Positions 27,162 to 35,287 of a DNA stretch of 50,302 nucleotides are shown here, in pieces. Location of the stretch: the NCBI GenBank assembly GCA_947589475.1, contig CANQBO010000003.1, positions 66,837 through 117,138 of the forward strand, written 5' to 3'. The translations under genes were made by a program, and so were the position numbers. Position 1 is the first letter of the stretch, and the number at the start of each line of letters is the position of its first letter. The notes beneath the pieces were generated by a model that saw only the letters and a list, made by a program, of their open reading frames with translations, searched no databases and was not told where the DNA came from. Source of the stretch: an uncultured Clostridia bacterium. GTDB lineage: Bacteria > Bacillota > Clostridia > Christensenellales > CAG-917.

Positions 27162-28826
27162 ATGAGCAACGAAAATTCAGCCGCAGGGACAAGCTACATT
27201 GCAAGAACCAGCGGCCTAAAGGGGAAGGACTATATCGGCTATGCGCTTGGCGACACCGCGTGCTGTCTTGTGTTCGGCCTGGTGACTTCGCTTTTGCAGA
27301 AGTTCTACACGGACGTCTTCAAGCTTGGAGCACTGTTTATCATGATGATGTTCATCGGCGCGCGCGTATGGGACGCCATAAACGACCCGATCATGGGCAG
27401 GATATGCGACAGCATAAAGCCAAACAAGTGGGGCAGATATCGTCCCTGGTTTTTGTATGCGTCATTCCCGCTTGTCATCTCATCAATATTGATGTTCGTC
27501 AAGTGGCCCGGCATCGGCGAGGGCAGCGTGGGTATGTGCGTTTATGCGACGATAACTTACGTCATGTTCGGGATGAGCTACACAATGTTGCAAATTCCTT
27601 ACGGCTCGCTCGCGTCCGTCGTCACGACTGATGAGAAAGAGAGGACGAAACTCAGCGTTTTCCGCTCCATCGGCGCAGGTCTCGGCAGCGTTCCCGTGCT
27701 TGCGATAGCTTCATTTGCAAACAAGAAAGTGGTGATCGATGGCGTTGAAACAACGGCTATGTCTTACACGCCCGTCATCATCGGCGTAGTCGCGCTGTCC
27801 CTCATTTGCTTCGTCATGTTGATGCTTGCGTTCAAGCTCAACAAGGAGAGAGTGGTCGCTACGGACGTCGGCGGCAAACGTCCGAAGGGCGAAGCATGGG
27901 GCATAGTCAAAAACCTGTTCAAAAACAGGGCATTTCTCGCGGTCAGCGTGGCGGGCATGCTTCTGCTCGCGGGACAGATGTTTACCCAAAGTTTCTATCT
28001 GTATCTGTTTGAGGACGTTTTCAATGCGCCTTGGATGAATATGGTGACGACCGTATGCACATATGCTCCTATGGCGATATTTATGTTCTTCACGCCTAAG
28101 ATGGTGCGCAAGTTCGGAAAGAAGGAGATCTGCGGCGTTGGTATGGTATTAGCGGCGGTGGCAAACCTTGCACTGTTCGCCATGAGGGGAGTAGATCCCG
28201 GCATACTCAAATGGTTGTTCCTAGTGTTCTGTTTCATAAGCGGATGCGGCATGACGTTTATAGTTTTGCAGGTGTGGTCCATGGCTACGGACGCGATTGA
28301 CGACATAGAGGTCAAGACGGGCAGAAGGGACGACGGCACGGCATATTCATTCTTCATGTTCTTCCGCAAGCTCGGACAGGTCATTGCGGCAGTTGCGGTC
28401 AACGGCGCGTTGCTTGCGATGCATTATTCCGCAGATTTCAACCCCACAGGGTCCCAACTTAAGACGATGTACGACATGGCGACGATAATCCCCGCGGTGC
28501 TGTTTGGCATAATGGCGATCGTGTTGCTCGTGTGGTATCCGCTCTCCCGCAAGAAAGTTGCGGAACTTCAGGTGCTCAAGGAGCAGAGGCTTAAGGAAGC
28601 TTACGAGAGCAATCAGATCGCTCTCACAAACGACACGGCTCCCGCCGAGGAGACCGAGGAAGGCGAGCTTGTCGCTGAAGAGGCGGATGAACAAGCGACT
28701 GTCGAAGAAGGATCGCCCGCAGAGGAAACTCCCGAAATGGAAACTCCCGAAATGGAAACTCCGACGACGGAAACTCCCGAGGCGGAAGAGAAGTCAAGCG
28801 ACGGAAATGACGGCAACGTCGAATAA
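27162..28826 (+). CDS. GPH family (glycoside-pentoside-hexuronide) cation symporter
   Basis: A 554-residue carrier with about twelve membrane segments from residue 20 to 470. GDTACCLVFGLVTSLLQKFYTDVF near the start and the loop NDPIMGRICDSIKPNKWGRYRPW are family signatures. GPH members import glucuronides (GusB) and SQ (YihO), so this is the natural importer for the uronate operon and possibly for the SQ operon, which lacks one. The cytoplasmic C-terminal tail of about 75 residues is very acidic with repeats of MET-P-E, encoded by a 15-nt tandem repeat near 28728-28790. A GGGAGG site partly covered by the palindrome CCCTTAAGGG precedes the ATG. Confidence 0.9.
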   Translation: MSNENSAAGTSYIARTSGLKGKDYIGYALGDTACCLVFGLVTSLLQKFYTDVFKLGALFIMMMFIGARVWDAINDPIMGRICDSIKPNKWGRYRPWFLYASFPLVISSILMFVKWPGIGEGSVGMCVYATITYVMFGMSYTMLQIPYGSLASVVTTDEKERTKLSVFRSIGAGLGSVPVLAIASFANKKVVIDGVETTAMSYTPVIIGVVALSLICFVMLMLAFKLNKERVVATDVGGKRPKGEAWGIVKNLFKNRAFLAVSVAGMLLLAGQMFTQSFYLYLFEDVFNAPWMNMVTTVCTYAPMAIFMFFTPKMVRKFGKKEICGVGMVLAAVANLALFAMRGVDPGILKWLFLVFCFISGCGMTFIVLQVWSMATDAIDDIEVKTGRRDDGTAYSFFMFFRKLGQVIAAVAVNGALLAMHYSADFNPTGSQLKTMYDMATIIPAVLFGIMAIVLLVWYPLSRKKVAELQVLKEQRLKEAYESNQIALTNDTAPAEETEEGELVAEEADEQATVEEGSPAEETPEMETPEMETPTTETPEAEEKSSDGNDGNVE

Positions 28827-28835
28827 CGCTGTTTC

Positions 28836-28876
28836 ACGGCTGTCCGAGGCGCAAGTTTCGGACAGCCGTATTTTCA
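28836..28876 (+). terminator. Terminator after the GPH transporter gene
   Basis: ACGGCTGTCCGA (28836-28847) and TCGGACAGCCGT (28858-28869) form a perfect 12-bp stem with a 10-nt loop, followed by ATTTTCAAAATTT. It probably ends most transcripts from the ROK promoter, so the next two genes may have separate control. Confidence 0.75.
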
Positions 28877-28936
28877 AAATTTAGCGGATATTTGACGCAG
28901 TAGACATTTTCAACTGAAATTTGATTTGGAGGGCAT

Positions 28937-29707
28937 ATGAAATACGGAGTGCAAATGTTTTCTCTTCGCGGCATGCTTAAGGACGAAGAGGGATATGACA
29001 AGACTTTCGCCGCCGTCAAGGATATGGGCGCGGAGGTGGTTCAGCTGTCCGCAACGGGTGGAGGAAGCATCTCCCCCGAATGCGTCAAGCGAGTCAGCGA
29101 AAAATACGACTTGCCCGTGTGCGTCACGCACGACCCTTGGGACAGGCTCGCAACCGACCTAGACGCGCTTGTCGCGGAGCACAAAATATTCGGGTGCAAC
29201 AATTTGGGTCTTGGCATGATGCCGAAGAGCTTCCGCACGGGAAAGTTGCAAGACGTCGTGAGTTTTGCAAAGAAAATGGAAGAGATCGCCCTTAAGTTGA
29301 AGTACGAGGGGATGACTATTTCCTATCACAATCATTGGTTTGAATTCGACGAGATCGAAGGACGAAAAATTTATGACGTACTCATAGAGGAAGCGCCCGA
29401 CATCCTCTTCATCCCCGACACCTATTGGATGCGCTTCAAGGGGCAGGACATCGAGGGTTATCTCAAGAAACTTACGGGCAGGATAAACACTCTGCACCTC
29501 AAGGACTACAAAAAGACGTGCGGACTGCCCTTGTTTCGAGCGATCGGCAAGGGAGAACTTGACTTTGAACATATACTTTATGCGGCAAAGGACGCCGGGG
29601 TGGAAAATTGCGTGGTAGAGCTGGACGTGTCCCCGAATCCTATGAAGAGTATGCGCTTTTCAATGGATAATTTGCTTGAGCTTAAGCGCAAAGTAGAGAA
29701 GAAATGA
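28937..29707 (+). CDS. Sugar phosphate isomerase/epimerase-like TIM barrel (copy 2)
   Basis: A 256-residue xylose isomerase-like protein. It opens with KYGVQMFSLRGM, and likely metal ligands lie in SYHNHWFEF, FIPDTYW, LHLKDYK and VVELDVS. It is shorter than copy 1 at 24963 and clearly a different subfamily. Lying after the transporter gene and its terminator, it may belong to a separate transcript. Candidate activities are epimerase, isomerase, or dehydratase on a keto sugar. TTTGGAGG precedes the ATG. Confidence 0.82.
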   Translation: MKYGVQMFSLRGMLKDEEGYDKTFAAVKDMGAEVVQLSATGGGSISPECVKRVSEKYDLPVCVTHDPWDRLATDLDALVAEHKIFGCNNLGLGMMPKSFRTGKLQDVVSFAKKMEEIALKLKYEGMTISYHNHWFEFDEIEGRKIYDVLIEEAPDILFIPDTYWMRFKGQDIEGYLKKLTGRINTLHLKDYKKTCGLPLFRAIGKGELDFEHILYAAKDAGVENCVVELDVSPNPMKSMRFSMDNLLELKRKVEKK

Positions 29708-29764
29708 CGCCTGAAAGCGGGCAACCACACAACTGGCGTACGTCTAAATAAAATCGAGCGAAAA

Positions 29765-30991
29765 ATGGATATGGAAGAAAAATTTTTCAAGGCGGGTCCC
29801 TTTCTAGGAAGAGAGGAGGACGGCGTCGCCGTGTTCAGGGGCATAAGATATGCCTCTGCAAAGCGTTTCGAAGCGGCGCAAGTATGCGATCTGCCCGATA
29901 CGGAGGTCACGGCGACTGGGTTTGGCGCGTGCTGTTTTCAAAAGCGCACCTATTTTGACGAAGCCGACTCGCATGACAAGCAATTTTACTACAACGAGTT
30001 TCGCAAGGGCGTATCATTTTCCTACAGCGAGGATTGCCTGTTTCTCAACGTCTATGCGCCCAAAGAGGGGGAGGATATGCCCGTCATAGTCTTTGTACAC
30101 GGCGGCAGTTTTGTCTCGGGAAGTGCGGACGAGAAACAGTTTTACGGCGGCGCGTACGCGAAAAAGGGCGTTATATTTGTCACGATAAACTACCGTCTAA
30201 ACGTTTTCGGAAACTTTGCGGCGGCGGGAAGAGCGCAAAATCTTTGCATAAGCGACGTGCTTGCCGCGCTTGAGTGGGTGCGCAAAAATATAGGCGTATT
30301 CGGAGGCGACGAAAACAATATCACGCTTATGGGGCAGAGCGCGGGCGCTATGATCGCTCAGACAGTGCTCTCTTTCGACTTGGCGAAGGGCGTGAAGCGC
30401 GGAATTATGCTCAGCGGAGGAGGGGACAGGAAGTTGCTTTTGCCCCTAAGAAAGCCGAATTTTAAATTTTGGGAAAGCGTCATACGCAAGGCGGGCGCGG
30501 GGAGCGTAGAGGAGTTTGCCGCAATGGACGCAAAGCGCGTGTTCGAGGCGTATTCAAGCTCGGGCGGCATAAAAGCGCTTTTTGCGACTGCGCCCGTAAT
30601 AGACGGGAAACTCATAAACAAGGGACGACATGACCCGCCCAAAGTAGATTGTATCTTCGGCACCGTGCAAAAGGACCTGCTTCCGCCCGTGCTCAGACAT
30701 ATGAAGAGGGCGATGGCAAAGCGCATGGCAAAACAGGGCGCGCGCGCCTATCTGTACGAGTTTTCGCACAGCCTTCCCAAGAACGGCGGGACTTTCCACA
30801 GCGCGGATCTTTGGTACGCCATAGGGTCGCTCAAGGCGAGCGACAGACCCATGCAAAAGAGAGATTTCGATATATCCGAAGAGATGACCTCTCGTTTTGC
30901 CGCTTTCGCAAAGGGAGACAGCCCGAACGTCGACGGCTATGAGGTCTGGAAGCCTTACTTAAAGACTTCCGACGAACTGAAAATACGCTGA
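29765..30991 (+). CDS. Carboxylesterase type B family protein
   Basis: A 408-residue alpha/beta hydrolase, shorter than typical type B esterases (about 500). EDCLFLNVYAP and FVHGGSFVSGS (oxyanion hole) precede the nucleophile Ser192 in MGQSAGA; GVFGGDENNITL is typical, and the catalytic His is likely in FHSADLWYAIG. The Glu region is less clear. No signal peptide, so cytoplasmic. In this context it may remove acyl or methyl esters from imported uronides, but this is inference. No good ribosome site is visible at the ATG. Confidence 0.82.
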   Translation: MDMEEKFFKAGPFLGREEDGVAVFRGIRYASAKRFEAAQVCDLPDTEVTATGFGACCFQKRTYFDEADSHDKQFYYNEFRKGVSFSYSEDCLFLNVYAPKEGEDMPVIVFVHGGSFVSGSADEKQFYGGAYAKKGVIFVTINYRLNVFGNFAAAGRAQNLCISDVLAALEWVRKNIGVFGGDENNITLMGQSAGAMIAQTVLSFDLAKGVKRGIMLSGGGDRKLLLPLRKPNFKFWESVIRKAGAGSVEEFAAMDAKRVFEAYSSSGGIKALFATAPVIDGKLINKGRHDPPKVDCIFGTVQKDLLPPVLRHMKRAMAKRMAKQGARAYLYEFSHSLPKNGGTFHSADLWYAIGSLKASDRPMQKRDFDISEEMTSRFAAFAKGDSPNVDGYEVWKPYLKTSDELKIR

Positions 30992-31012
30992 GATCGCATA
31001 CAGGTGCACAAA

Positions 31013-31087
31013 ACGCTTATAATATTTGATGTATAAGCGTGCGTCACTCGAGCACGGCAAAGTTGAATTTCAGCTCTCACGTGAGAG
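31013..31087. repeat. Two palindromic elements in the gap after the esterase gene
   Basis: ACGCTTATA (31013-31021) and TATAAGCGT (31032-31040) form a 9-bp inverted repeat around 10 nt, and CTCTCACGTGAGAG (31074-31087) is a perfect 14-nt palindrome. Neither has a T-run. They could be operator or protein-binding sites; no gene starts nearby on the plus strand. Confidence 0.5.
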
Positions 31088-31109
31088 TTTCGGCAATTGC
31101 GATCCATTA

Positions 31110-31160
31110 AAAAACGCGAATATGACAATGTAATATGCCGACGTTCGCGTTTTTCGTTTT
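31110..31160 (+). terminator. Terminator after the esterase gene
   Basis: AAAAACGCGAA (31110-31120) and TTCGCGTTTTT (31144-31154) form an 11-bp stem with a 23-nt loop, followed by CGTTTT. It stands in the convergent gap between the esterase and acetyltransferase genes; the remaining 31161-31319 shows nothing I can name. Confidence 0.6.
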
Positions 31161-31319
31161 GGGATCGTAAAGGGCGAATTTCCATTTGCCGAGGTATGGC
31201 GAGTAGTAGCCGCATATGGGGTGTGGGCAGGTGGCTCGCGCACAATAAAAGGTCATAAAATATTGTTCGAGAGCGAATTGTCAAATAAATACGAGAGACG
31301 GGACAGACCCTGAAGAGGT

Positions 31320-31982
31320 TCAATTTTTTTTGCGAGCGGGGGTGGGAATTGCCTCGCGGACATAGGAATTCCATACGTCCATTTTGTCGCCGTCGTCAAT
31401 GGCGCGTATCACGCGCGCGGGGACGCCTGCGGCAAATGAATGGGGAGGAATGTCGCGAGTGACGACGCTTCCCGCGCCTATGACGCAACCGTCGCCTATA
31501 GTGACTCCGCCGCACACGGTGACGCAGGATGCGAGCCAGACGTCGTTGCCTATGGCGATAGGTTTTGCATACTCGAGGTCATGGTAGCCCGTGGGATATT
31601 GCTGTTGTTTACGCTCCTCCCAATGCATGGGGTGGACGGGCGTGGCAAGCGTGACGCGCGTGCCCAGCATACAACCGTTGCCCAGCGTGATAGGCGCGAT
31701 GTCAAGCATAGTGCAGTCGAAGTTGGCAAAAAAGTCGTCGCCGAATGTGATGTTGACGCCGTATTCGCAGTGGAAGTCGCTCCAGATGCAAAAGTTTTTG
31801 CCGTGGTTTGGAATGAGCTTTTTGATTATACGGTTGCGGCGGGAGACATTCCACATATGTACGCGGTTATATTTTTCCGAAAGCAGAAGCCCGCGTATAT
31901 GCACTTTGTTGATGTAGGGATCGGTGCAATTGTAAAATTTGCCCGCGCGCATAAGTTCAAAATCTTTTTTCTTGTCTGCCAT
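31320..31982 (-). CDS. Sugar O-acetyltransferase, maltose/galactoside acetyltransferase type
   Basis: A 220-residue left-handed beta-helix enzyme that moves acetyl from acetyl-CoA to a sugar hydroxyl. It opens with the N-terminal mac domain (LMRAGKFYNCTDPYINK), then hexapeptide repeats (ITFGDDFFANFDCTMLDIAPITLGNG would be the core; key pieces are FGDDFF and LGNGCMLG), the active-site His in VHPMHWEER and the final ITIGDGCVIGAGSVVTRDIP-type coil (IGAGSVVTRDIP). Start at 31982 with AAGGAAG upstream. Divergent from the sigma factor gene. Such enzymes may detoxify non-metabolised sugars, which would suit a cell with several sugar operons. Confidence 0.9.
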   Translation of the reverse strand: MADKKKDFELMRAGKFYNCTDPYINKVHIRGLLLSEKYNRVHMWNVSRRNRIIKKLIPNHGKNFCIWSDFHCEYGVNITFGDDFFANFDCTMLDIAPITLGNGCMLGTRVTLATPVHPMHWEERKQQQYPTGYHDLEYAKPIAIGNDVWLASCVTVCGGVTIGDGCVIGAGSVVTRDIPPHSFAAGVPARVIRAIDDGDKMDVWNSYVREAIPTPARKKN

Positions 31983-32137
31983 AAAACTTCCTTTGCGTAT
32001 GAACTCCGCGACAAACGCGAAGCGAAACGGCTTTTTTATTTTCAAAACCATTATAATCGGTTTTTTGCATATTTTCAACCTCCGAAAAAGCGGGAGAAAC
32101 AAAAATTCGGAGCAAAGGCGGTGCAAATTTCCGTTTG

Positions 32138-32167
32138 TTGTTGAAAATTGTATCGAAAGAGTATAAA
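32138..32167 (+). promoter_or_regulatory. Promoter-like sequence for the sigma factor operon
   Basis: TTGTTG (32138-32143), 18 nt, TATAAA (32162-32167). A separate ECF-type self-regulated promoter (AAC / CGT pattern) was looked for in 32050-32230 and not clearly seen. Confidence 0.4.
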
Positions 32168-32233
32168 ATGTTTTCGGAAATTTGTAACCATAGACCTCTA
32201 AAATCGTATTTTAAGCAAAAAGGAGAGCGCGCC

Positions 32234-32716
32234 ATGAAGAACGCGGCTTTTGAAAAACTTTTCAAAATGTACTATAACGAAGCCGTGTTGTACGTGTGCT
32301 CGCTCACTCACAACCGCGCGCTCGCGGAGGACATCGTGCAGGAGGCGTTTTCAAAAGCTCTCACCTCGATTGACGACGAGAGGGACACCTTCAAATATTG
32401 GCTGTTCAAGGTGAGCAGAAATTGCTATTTCGATTACCTGCGCAAGACAAAACGGCTTACGCCCATAGACGACAAGCAACGTAGCGACGAGCGCGAACTT
32501 GTGCAGAGCATCATCGAAAAGGAAGAGTATGTGGCGCTGTACGAGGCGATCGCCCGCCTCAAGGAGAACTACCGCGAAGTTGTGTTGCTCTATTACTTCG
32601 ACGGGCTGAGCGTGAGCGAGATCGCGGGCATCACGGGACAGTCTACGGACAACGTGAAAGTGCTTCTGTTCCGCGCCCGTGCAAAACTGAAACTATTGTT
32701 GGAGGCTAAAATATGA
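32234..32716 (+). CDS. RNA polymerase sigma factor, ECF-like (sigma-70 family)
   Basis: A 160-residue sigma factor with region 2 (LAEDIVQEAFSKALTSID, then WLFKVSRNCYFDYLRK) and region 4 (LKENYREVVLLYYFDGLSVSEIAGITG, then VKVLLFRARAKLK). Regions 1 and 3 are missing, as in ECF factors. AAGGAGAG precedes the ATG. The stop overlaps the next gene (ATGA), a standard arrangement for a sigma factor and its anti-sigma partner, so it is probably held inactive at the membrane until a signal arrives. Target genes are unknown. Confidence 0.92.
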   Translation: MKNAAFEKLFKMYYNEAVLYVCSLTHNRALAEDIVQEAFSKALTSIDDERDTFKYWLFKVSRNCYFDYLRKTKRLTPIDDKQRSDERELVQSIIEKEEYVALYEAIARLKENYREVVLLYYFDGLSVSEIAGITGQSTDNVKVLLFRARAKLKLLLEAKI

Positions 32717-33678
32717 ATTTCGAAGAGGCATTAAAGAAGGTCAAGGCGGGCACGGCGACCGACGAGGAGCGCGCTTTTGTCGAGGAAAGGATCTCAAAGG
32801 CGCAGGCGGCGTTGACTGCGGACGAGAAGACTCTCGACTTTGACGAAGCCCTCGCCCACGTACAGGACGGCACGGCGACCGACGAAGAGCGCGAATATGT
32901 GAAAAGCAGTCTCGCGGACGCTATGTCGGTCTTGAGCGGCACGTCTCCCATGCAAGGCGCGCATGAAGAAGATGCACTCGAAAATAGCGCGAATGAGGGC
33001 GGAGAAGAGGAAAGCGCGGGCGAAAACGCGGAAAGCTCAGATGAGACTCCCGAAAACGAGGATGAGTCTGCGCTCGAGTTTGAGGAAGCGCTCGAGCATG
33101 TGCAACAGGGCACCGCCACCGAAAGAGAGACGATGTACGTAAAGTCGCAGATGGCGGCGGCAAACGCATTTTTCTCTGACGACTTCAGAAGGAGCGGCGC
33201 GCCTGTACGAGAAGCGAGCGGCGCGGAGGTCAAGAAAGCGAAAAAGTCGTTTAAGATGAGATATATCGTCATACCCGTTTGCGTAGTGCTCATCGCCATT
33301 TTGCTGGTCGGCGCGATACTCGGCGGAGTGTTCGGGTTTGCGGCAAGCAGCGCGCACAAAAATATGACCATAGGGCGCGAAGAGAGCGTTCAGCTTGCAA
33401 AACAGTATGTATTAAACAATCAAAACTCCATCTTTGCGGAGCTGGGACAGGATTCGTTCAATGCAGACCAACTCTTTATAGAGGAAGTCGAAAGACATTT
33501 CAACTACAACGAGCACAACCTGAGCGCGAGCTATTATTCGTACGAGATAGAGGTCAAAGGACGCCGTTTTGTTGAGGGCGGCGGGCGCAAACCGTACGTC
33601 GAGATAGAAGTGAAGGTCGTCGTCAACACTAAGACGGGGAATAGCGAGGTCATAGACAGAGATATAGATTGGGATTGA
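32713..33678 (+). CDS. Membrane anti-sigma-like protein with three cytoplasmic repeat modules
   Basis: A 321-residue protein, single membrane segment at about 184-211. The cytoplasmic side has three copies of a roughly 29-residue module with consensus F-x-EAL-x-x-V-x-x-GTAT-x-EER-x-x-V at 3-30, 42-70 and 122-150, the last two separated by an acidic Glu/Ser-rich linker. The outer domain (about 212-321) ends in VEIEVKVVVNTKTGNSEVIDRD, which looks like a PepSY-like beta unit. Coupling to the sigma gene suggests anti-sigma function, with the modules binding the sigma factor; this is inference. No zinc finger is present. Confidence 0.7.
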   Translation: MNFEEALKKVKAGTATDEERAFVEERISKAQAALTADEKTLDFDEALAHVQDGTATDEEREYVKSSLADAMSVLSGTSPMQGAHEEDALENSANEGGEEESAGENAESSDETPENEDESALEFEEALEHVQQGTATERETMYVKSQMAAANAFFSDDFRRSGAPVREASGAEVKKAKKSFKMRYIVIPVCVVLIAILLVGAILGGVFGFAASSAHKNMTIGREESVQLAKQYVLNNQNSIFAELGQDSFNADQLFIEEVERHFNYNEHNLSASYYSYEIEVKGRRFVEGGGRKPYVEIEVKVVVNTKTGNSEVIDRDIDWD

Positions 33679-33688
33679 GAGGTGAAAT

Positions 33689-34240
33689 ATGAATTTTGAC
33701 GAAGCGTTGAGACATATGCAGGAGGGCACCGCCACCGAAGAGGAAAGGGCGTATGTGGAGGAAAAACTCAAAAACGCGAACGCGAGCGTGAATAGCGACG
33801 CTCCTCGCATAATCGAAAATCCGAAGCCCGCGAGGATAAAAGGGCAGAAGAGAGAACTTGGAAAGTTCTTCAAACTTATCATTGCCATCGCCGCTGTTTT
33901 CGTAGCGCTGGGAGTTATATTCTCGGGAGTGTTCGGCGGAGCGGCGGCAAACGCGAAGAAGGCGGAAGTGATAAGCAAGGCGGAGGCGGAGAAGATCGCG
34001 CAACAAGACGTTTTCGATGGATTCAATCGCTCGCAAGCAAACGGAATGGGCTGGTCGCTTCTTACATCTATCGACGAGGTCAAACTGTATGACATCGACC
34101 ACGACTTGCACTATGACGCGGCAAAACCCATGAACAGCTTTTATGTGTACGAGATAATATACAATATATACGGCACCTACGTTGAGGTTGAGGTCGACAC
34201 GAGGACGGGGAATTGCATCGTGACAGATATAAACACTTGA
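33689..34240 (+). CDS. Membrane anti-sigma-like protein with one repeat module, paralogue of the preceding gene
   Basis: A 183-residue protein with the same layout: one module at 3-30 (MNFDEALRHMQEGTATEEER), a basic linker, a membrane segment at about 60-86 and an outer domain ending in VEVEVDTRTGNCIVTDI. It lies 10 nt after its paralogue with GAGAGGTG as ribosome site. The outer domains share the final beta pattern but differ otherwise, as if each sensed a different cue. The two could compete for one sigma factor or form a complex. Confidence 0.65.
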   Translation: MNFDEALRHMQEGTATEEERAYVEEKLKNANASVNSDAPRIIENPKPARIKGQKRELGKFFKLIIAIAAVFVALGVIFSGVFGGAAANAKKAEVISKAEAEKIAQQDVFDGFNRSQANGMGWSLLTSIDEVKLYDIDHDLHYDAAKPMNSFYVYEIIYNIYGTYVEVEVDTRTGNCIVTDINT

Positions 34241-34299
34241 GCTTTATGACCGCGACCGCGCCGCAGTACGACGCAAAAATAAGCATATAAAAGCATAAA

Positions 34300-34335
34300 A
34301 AGATCGCTCTCCTCGATGTCGAGGGGAGCGATCTT
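34300..34335. terminator. Terminator hairpin between convergent operons
   Basis: Positions 34300-34316 pair with 34319-34335 over up to 17 bp with one G-T pair. On the minus strand it is followed by TTTTATGCTTTTATATGC, so it serves mainly the metNIQ operon; on the plus strand there is no T-run, though it may still stop the sigma operon. Confidence 0.7.
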
Positions 34336-34376
34336 CATACATTCAAACCGGCGTAATTGCGCACATGTCGTGCGTT

Positions 34377-35231
34377 TTACAGTGTGAAGGATGGGACGAC
34401 GGCGCCGCCGTAAGTATTGTTGATGAAGTCGATGACCTCTTGGGACTTGAGCGCGTCTACGAGCGCTTTGATCTTTGCGTCGTTTTCATGTCCGCTCTTG
34501 ACGGCGATGACGTTTGCATACAGTTGCGCCGCTTCGCCTTGTGCGTTCTCGATCCCCAGCGCGTTTTCGATCTTGCGACCGTCCTGAAGCGCATAGTTGC
34601 CGTTGATGACCGCAATGGTGCCGGCGTCGCTCTCATCAAGCGTAAGTGAAACCAAGTTGGCTTCCAATGGTTTTATGGTGTTGTTTTTTGTGTCCTTGAT
34701 GTCTTTAACGGTGAGATTTTTGTTAGGGTCCGCATCGTCGGCAAGGGTGATGAAACCCTCGTCCTGCAACACAAACAAAGCGCGGGTGAGGTTGGAGCCG
34801 TCGTTGGGGATGAGTATCGTGCGCCCCGTCTTGTTTTGGTCATAGTCCTCTTTTGTGACATTGTTGCCGTACACGCAGAAGGGTTCATAGTGTATCTTCT
34901 CGACGGCGACGAGGTCTGTGTTGTTTTGCGCGTTGAAGGTGTTGAGGTAGGGGGTGTGCTGGAAATAGTTCGCGTTCAGCGAGCCTTCGTCTAGTGCGGT
35001 GTTGGGCGTGACGTAATCGTCAAAGACTTTGACGACAAGGTTGTAGCCTTGCTCCTTCAGCTTGCCTTTTATCGCATTGAGTATTTCCGCGTGAGGGGAC
35101 GCGCTTGCGCCTACGACAATGGTTTTGGGGTCGTTGGGATCGGCTTTGTCGCAAGCCGTGAGCTCGAGAGAGAGCGTGAGTACGACGAGTACTGCACAGA
35201 TGATGACAGCGATGAGTTTGTTCTTTTTCAT
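34377..35231 (-). CDS. metQ: Methionine ABC transporter substrate-binding lipoprotein
   Basis: A 284-residue lipid-anchored binding protein of the NlpA/MetQ family that captures methionine outside the membrane. Signal peptide with lipobox LTAC, Cys27. IVVGASASPHAEIL, NANYFQHTPYLNTFN and IPNDGSNLTRALFVLQDEGFI are characteristic. AGGAGA lies upstream. Last gene of the metNIQ operon on the minus strand, ending at a strong hairpin. Confidence 0.95.
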   Translation of the reverse strand: MKKNKLIAVIICAVLVVLTLSLELTACDKADPNDPKTIVVGASASPHAEILNAIKGKLKEQGYNLVVKVFDDYVTPNTALDEGSLNANYFQHTPYLNTFNAQNNTDLVAVEKIHYEPFCVYGNNVTKEDYDQNKTGRTILIPNDGSNLTRALFVLQDEGFITLADDADPNKNLTVKDIKDTKNNTIKPLEANLVSLTLDESDAGTIAVINGNYALQDGRKIENALGIENAQGEAAQLYANVIAVKSGHENDAKIKALVDALKSQEVIDFINNTYGGAVVPSFTL

Positions 35232-35287
35232 AAAAAATTCTCCTGAATTTGATTTTTTTTATTTTACGTCCTATGCGGACGATTTTT

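Noticed and set aside
30955..31374. 139-codon minus-strand frame in the esterase-acetyltransferase gap
   Set aside because: It covers a terminator and two palindromes and has no ribosome site or recognisable product.
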